A stretch of DNA of 14,719 nt from Candidatus Cloacimonadota bacterium (lineage in GTDB: Bacteria; Cloacimonadota; Cloacimonadia; Cloacimonadales; TCS61), in assembly GCA_030628755.1 (NCBI GenBank), contig DAOVQH010000024.1, positions 1-14,719 of the forward strand, written 5' to 3'. A model generated the notes under the pieces. It was not told the DNA's origin and searched no databases. It saw only the letters and a list, made by a program, of their open reading frames with translations. This document shows, piece by piece, positions 12,127 to 14,719 of the stretch. Within the stretch, counting starts at the first letter, position 1. The number at the start of each line of letters is the position of its first letter. Made by a program: the position numbers and the translations under genes.

Positions 12127-12930
12127 CTACTTCCTCAACGCTGCTTTTGTAAAAATTGCTTTCGGGATCTCCACATCGAATTCGATGGAATCGATAATAA
12201 ATTCAGTACCTTTGCCTTTTTTAAGAACATCTTTAAACACCATATTTTTAGGATACCAGCGTTTCCCGATCTTGAAGACTTCTTTTATCTCTGTTGTTTT
12301 AAGCAATTTCCCGCCTTTCCCAAAACGCTCCTCCCGCAGGGGAAGAAACCTTTCTTTATCTATCCACACCTTTTGGGTTTGATAGGCTGCATCTTCCACT
12401 TTAGCTGTTAAAAGAACGATCCAGCAATCTCTTTCATTAATAATTTCTTCACCTGTAACTTCGGCATTATAGATTTTTGTCAGTTCATTTTCTTCCATCA
12501 TATCTTCGTAGGAAAGGTCGGAACCCATCACAGACTGACGCAGCATGTGACCGGATATTTGAATGGTTCTGTCTGAAGATGGATTGTAGATCCACAGTTT
12601 ATCTTTTAGTTTCAGCATTTTTGTTCCTGCATCCCGGGGTGGCGAAAGATATTCGGAGAAAGACTTGTTTTCGCCTTCTGCCCAAGATTTTATCTCCATT
12701 GTTCTGCTTCCTCTTCTGCCGTGCACTATCATCCGTGAGGTCGAAACTGCATTTCTGGAATACATATTTTCATCTACTTTTCGGATGAGTTCGTTCCCAT
12801 CAGGGAATTCAGCATAAAGAAAATTTGTCATTAAAATAAAAAATAATAAAGCCAACCGTTGAAAAAGTTTAGCCGGAAGAAATAGCTTATAAACTTTTTC
12901 AAGGTGAATGAGAGATATGTTCTTTTTCAT
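12127..12930 (-). CDS. LolA-like outer membrane lipoprotein-sorting protein
   Basis: The 267-residue protein carries the signature of the LolA-like 'outer membrane lipoprotein-sorting protein' family: RMIVHGRRGSRTMEIKSW (67-83), YLSPPRDAGTKML (94-106), LWIYNPSSDRTIQISG (112-127), RQSVMGSDLSYEDMME (131-146) and KVWIDKERFLPLREE (187-201). Such periplasmic proteins carry lipoproteins or lipids from an inner-membrane ABC complex to the outer membrane. The ATG overlaps the stop of the FtsX-type permease (ATGA), with AAGGAG upstream, so translation is probably coupled. The signal peptide is unusually long: the hydrophobic core (LALLFFILMTNFLYA, 26-40) is preceded by 25 residues. Of these, about 15 come from a perfect 13-bp-arm palindrome inserted in frame. 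Confidence 0.92.
   Translation of the reverse strand: MKKNISLIHLEKVYKLFLPAKLFQRLALLFFILMTNFLYAEFPDGNELIRKVDENMYSRNAVSTSRMIVHGRRGSRTMEIKSWAEGENKSFSEYLSPPRDAGTKMLKLKDKLWIYNPSSDRTIQISGHMLRQSVMGSDLSYEDMMEENELTKIYNAEVTGEEIINERDCWIVLLTAKVEDAAYQTQKVWIDKERFLPLREERFGKGGKLLKTTEIKEVFKIGKRWYPKNMVFKDVLKKGKGTEFIIDSIEFDVEIPKAIFTKAALRK
12859..12902. repeat. In-frame 44-bp palindrome in the LolA-like signal peptide
   Basis: TTGAAAAAGTTTA (12859-12871) and TAAACTTTTTCAA (12890-12902) are perfect 13-bp inverted arms around an 18-nt centre. The right arm and centre, read on the minus strand, match an intergenic stretch at 11741-11767 at 24 of 27 bases. It encodes residues about 10-24 of the LolA-like protein, ahead of the hydrophobic core. 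Confidence 0.85.
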
Positions 12931-14192
12931 GTTTCCAACTCCTTGAATAATTGTGCTGTATTTCGTTTATAAATTCCAATACCGGATATCATTGCCCCGA
13001 TCAGGGAGGAAAGTACTCCGGGCAGGAAGCCAATGTAATAACTCACAGGTGTAACTTGTGCCCTCATTGTTGTGCTCATTATCATCTTTGTATCTCTCAT
13101 GAGTGAGCTGATATCGATTCCGATATATTGCAGGATGTAGGAAAAAATCAGTCCTATCATTGTGCCGATCACAGTTCCTGCTACTCCTATAAATAGAGAC
13201 TCCAATATCATCGAGCGATAGATGTGACCTTTGCTTTCTCCGATAGCCAATCGCACACCGATCTCTCCGTATCGTCGAATACCGTTCATCAAACCAGAAT
13301 TCCAGAGAACAAGCGACATCAGGAAAACAAATATGAAAATGAACATACCCGACCTTTCATCAATCATAGAAAGCATGATCTCAAGATTATTCTGAGAAAT
13401 TAAAGGCAGCATTACAGGCGAGAATTCATTACTTTCATCCATAAATTTCTTATTGAAATTATTAGCTATGATCATTGTTTGTTCTTCGTTGTATAGGGGC
13501 AGGAATCCCAAAATCTCACTGGCAGCATTTTCCATATCCAGTAGTAATTGTGCATCGGAAATATCGGTTATCAAAGCGCCGCGATCCATTCCCATTATTC
13601 CAAAAATAACAGTTCCGCTTACCGTGAAATTGTACATTGCCATAGAACCATACATGGTAGAACTGATTATTGTAACTTTGTCTTTGAGCTTAATTCCGAG
13701 TTTTTCTGCTAGTTCATGGCTGATGAGGATCTCCCCGCTTTCTTGAGGAAGTTTCCCAGTAAAGATTGCTTTATCCAGATTCAGAAGTTCTAGTTCTTTC
13801 GAATTTGAGAACAGGTCAACTGCCATTCCCATTACTTCACCCTGAGTTTTAGTTTCACCTTTTTCATCGGGCAGGTCCAGCAGACCTCCAAAATAGATGC
13901 GCGGTAGCCAGGTCATTTCCGGGTATTCTTTCTGTAGTTCAGCTTTCATTTCTTTGATGCCGATAATGCCCAGATCGAATGGCTTCTGGTCGATCATTTC
14001 ATGATAAGCTCTTGTAATTATTTTTACATGACCGGTATCAAAACGGGCATTTTCATTAATCGTCATCGTGAGATAACCCATAAGCCAGCTGTAAACAACT
14101 ACTGTGAGCATTACTCCTGCAGAGATGACCAGAATAGGGAAGAAGCTTCTGGTGCGATCTCTTAGAAGTCCTTTTGTTAAAAATCTAAACAT
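12927..14192 (-). CDS. FtsX/LolC/MacB-type ABC transporter permease
   Basis: The 421-residue protein has the classic layout of this family: membrane helix at 17-40, a large periplasmic domain at about 41-280 (GEILISHELAEKLGIKLKDKVTI at 153-175, GMDRGALITD at 201-210), then helices at 281-303, 331-353 and 386-408. The cytoplasmic stretch RRYGEIGVRLAIGESKGHI (306-324) between helices two and three matches the coupling region that contacts the ATPase. These permeases power mechanical extraction of lipoproteins or export of substrates rather than simple uptake. AAGGA lies about eight bases before ATG. It overlaps the LolA-like gene by ATGA and follows a second permease, so they form one unit. The ATPase is presumably just outside the window. 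Confidence 0.95.
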   Translation of the reverse strand: MFRFLTKGLLRDRTRSFFPILVISAGVMLTVVVYSWLMGYLTMTINENARFDTGHVKIITRAYHEMIDQKPFDLGIIGIKEMKAELQKEYPEMTWLPRIYFGGLLDLPDEKGETKTQGEVMGMAVDLFSNSKELELLNLDKAIFTGKLPQESGEILISHELAEKLGIKLKDKVTIISSTMYGSMAMYNFTVSGTVIFGIMGMDRGALITDISDAQLLLDMENAASEILGFLPLYNEEQTMIIANNFNKKFMDESNEFSPVMLPLISQNNLEIMLSMIDERSGMFIFIFVFLMSLVLWNSGLMNGIRRYGEIGVRLAIGESKGHIYRSMILESLFIGVAGTVIGTMIGLIFSYILQYIGIDISSLMRDTKMIMSTTMRAQVTPVSYYIGFLPGVLSSLIGAMISGIGIYKRNTAQLFKELET

Positions 14193-14217
14193 GTTTTATC
14201 CTTTTATAATCTCTGTT

Positions 14218-14377
14218 GGTTCAATCGTCCCGATTGAACCATTAGTTTCTCTTCAACACCGTCTCGGTGTTGTATATCAAACCCAGAATTGCATTCCCAA
14301 GCAGGGGCTTGGGAACGAGTATTCTCTACCGACCGGGACGGTCGGTTTTAACATTTCATTCAACCGGGACGGTTGAA
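14218..14377. repeat. Palindromic mosaic element, cluster 5, between two permease genes
   Basis: Five perfect hairpins stand in a row: GGTTCAATCG-TCC-CGATTGAACC (14218-14240), CAACACCG-TCT-CGGTGTTG (14254-14272), TTCCCAAGC-AGGG-GCTTGGGAA (14294-14315, within CATT...CGAG), ACCGACCG-GGA-CGGTCGGT (14328-14346) and TTCAACCG-GGA-CGGTTGAA (14359-14377). It fills the 200-bp gap inside the transporter unit. It lacks the TCCGGCA and CCATGGT modules of clusters 2-4. Confidence 0.88.
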
Positions 14378-14392
14378 CGAACAAGAAGGTTC

Positions 14393-14719
14393 TTATTTCG
14401 TCATCTTCCCGCGCAAAGCATCGGTAGGTTTCAGTTTGGCTATCTTTCTGGTGGGAAGAAAACTTACTATCGTTGTAGTTATTAAAACCAGAACAATCGT
14501 TCCAACCACCAGCTTCCAGCCATAAACCGGATATAAAGCATCATCTAATCCGCTCATGCCGAATTCTGCAGCGTCAATCCCGATGTTCATTCCTACTTTT
14601 TGGAAGTATTTCAATAGAGGAATTCCATAAATTGCACCGAGAAGAATTGCCAGGATTGCATGCAAAGAGCCTTCTAAAGTAAATAATCTGATTATTTTAG
14701 ATCGAGTCATTCCCAGAGC
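14393..14719 (-). CDS. FtsX/LolC/MacB-type ABC permease, C-terminal part (cut by the window end)
   Basis: The frame stays open to the window edge; the ATG at 14710 is internal, since GCT-CTG-GGA precede it in frame, giving A-L-G-M-T-R-S-K. That is the standard 'ALG(M/A)TR..I..LF..EG' stretch between the second and third membrane helices of these permeases. A helix at about AILAILLGAIYGIPLL and a last helix VVGTIVLVLITTTIVSFLP follow, then the typical tail RKIAKLKPTDALRG. It pairs with the permease at 12927-14192, which suggests a heterodimeric transporter. About three quarters of the protein lies outside the window. Confidence 0.9.
   Translation of the reverse strand, partial: ALGMTRSKIIRLFTLEGSLHAILAILLGAIYGIPLLKYFQKVGMNIGIDAAEFGMSGLDDALYPVYGWKLVVGTIVLVLITTTIVSFLPTRKIAKLKPTDALRGKMTK

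Noticed and set aside
1..14719. tRNA or rRNA genes, transposase or integrase genes
   Set aside because: No cloverleaf with a TTC-type T-loop in context, no rRNA-like stretch and no transposase or integrase motif was found on either strand.

Overview
The window suggests a Gram-negative bacterium of the FCB superphylum, most likely a Cloacimonadota-type genome. The evidence is a secreted beta-helix protein ending in a Por/type IX-style C-terminal sorting domain (NYPNPFNP ... GQKVKQL ... SGIYFYKL), several small outer-membrane barrel proteins, strong AGGAGG ribosome binding sites and overall AT richness. This assignment rests on protein style only; no marker gene is present. Every convincing gene lies on the minus strand, so the window is read from its right end to its left.

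Right part (about 14719 to 10669), envelope block. The C-terminus of an FtsX/LolC/MacB-type permease (partial) is followed by a second complete permease. This overlaps by ATGA a LolA-like 'outer membrane lipoprotein-sorting' protein, and a secreted DUF4412-like protein comes next. Together they look like an ABC-type export system that moves lipid or lipoprotein cargo toward the outer membrane. The ATPase is not in view.

Middle part (about 10302 to 6627). A cysteine-rich protein with a winged-helix-like N-terminus and two 4Fe-4S ferredoxin motifs is followed by a YhcG/DUF1016 PDDEXK nuclease and an AbiJ-type HEPN protein. The AbiJ-type gene is preceded by an overlapping 31-codon ORF. The last two are defence-type families.

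Left part (about 6580 to 85). This is a run of small, visibly AT-rich envelope genes: a lipoprotein that apparently starts at ATT, an OM barrel, a two-gene membrane-protein operon, the beta-helix protein, an isoprenylcysteine-methyltransferase-like membrane enzyme, a multi-TM protein and another OM barrel.

The most striking content is not a gene. Five intergenic clusters (1631-1732, 7684-7880, 10362-10640, 11741-12038, 14218-14377) are mosaics of the same small self-complementary modules. Most share a core CCG-NNN-CGG with differing arms that still pair. Some copies look like recombinants between cores, and one 45-bp palindromic module is present in three clusters and cleanly absent from another. 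Palindromes of about 44 bp also lie in frame inside coding sequences, twice in the N-terminal part of a signal peptide. One of these, in the LolA-like gene, matches an intergenic copy. This resembles Rickettsia palindromic elements in behaviour but not in sequence. No transposase or integrase lies in the window, so the mobilising enzyme is unknown.
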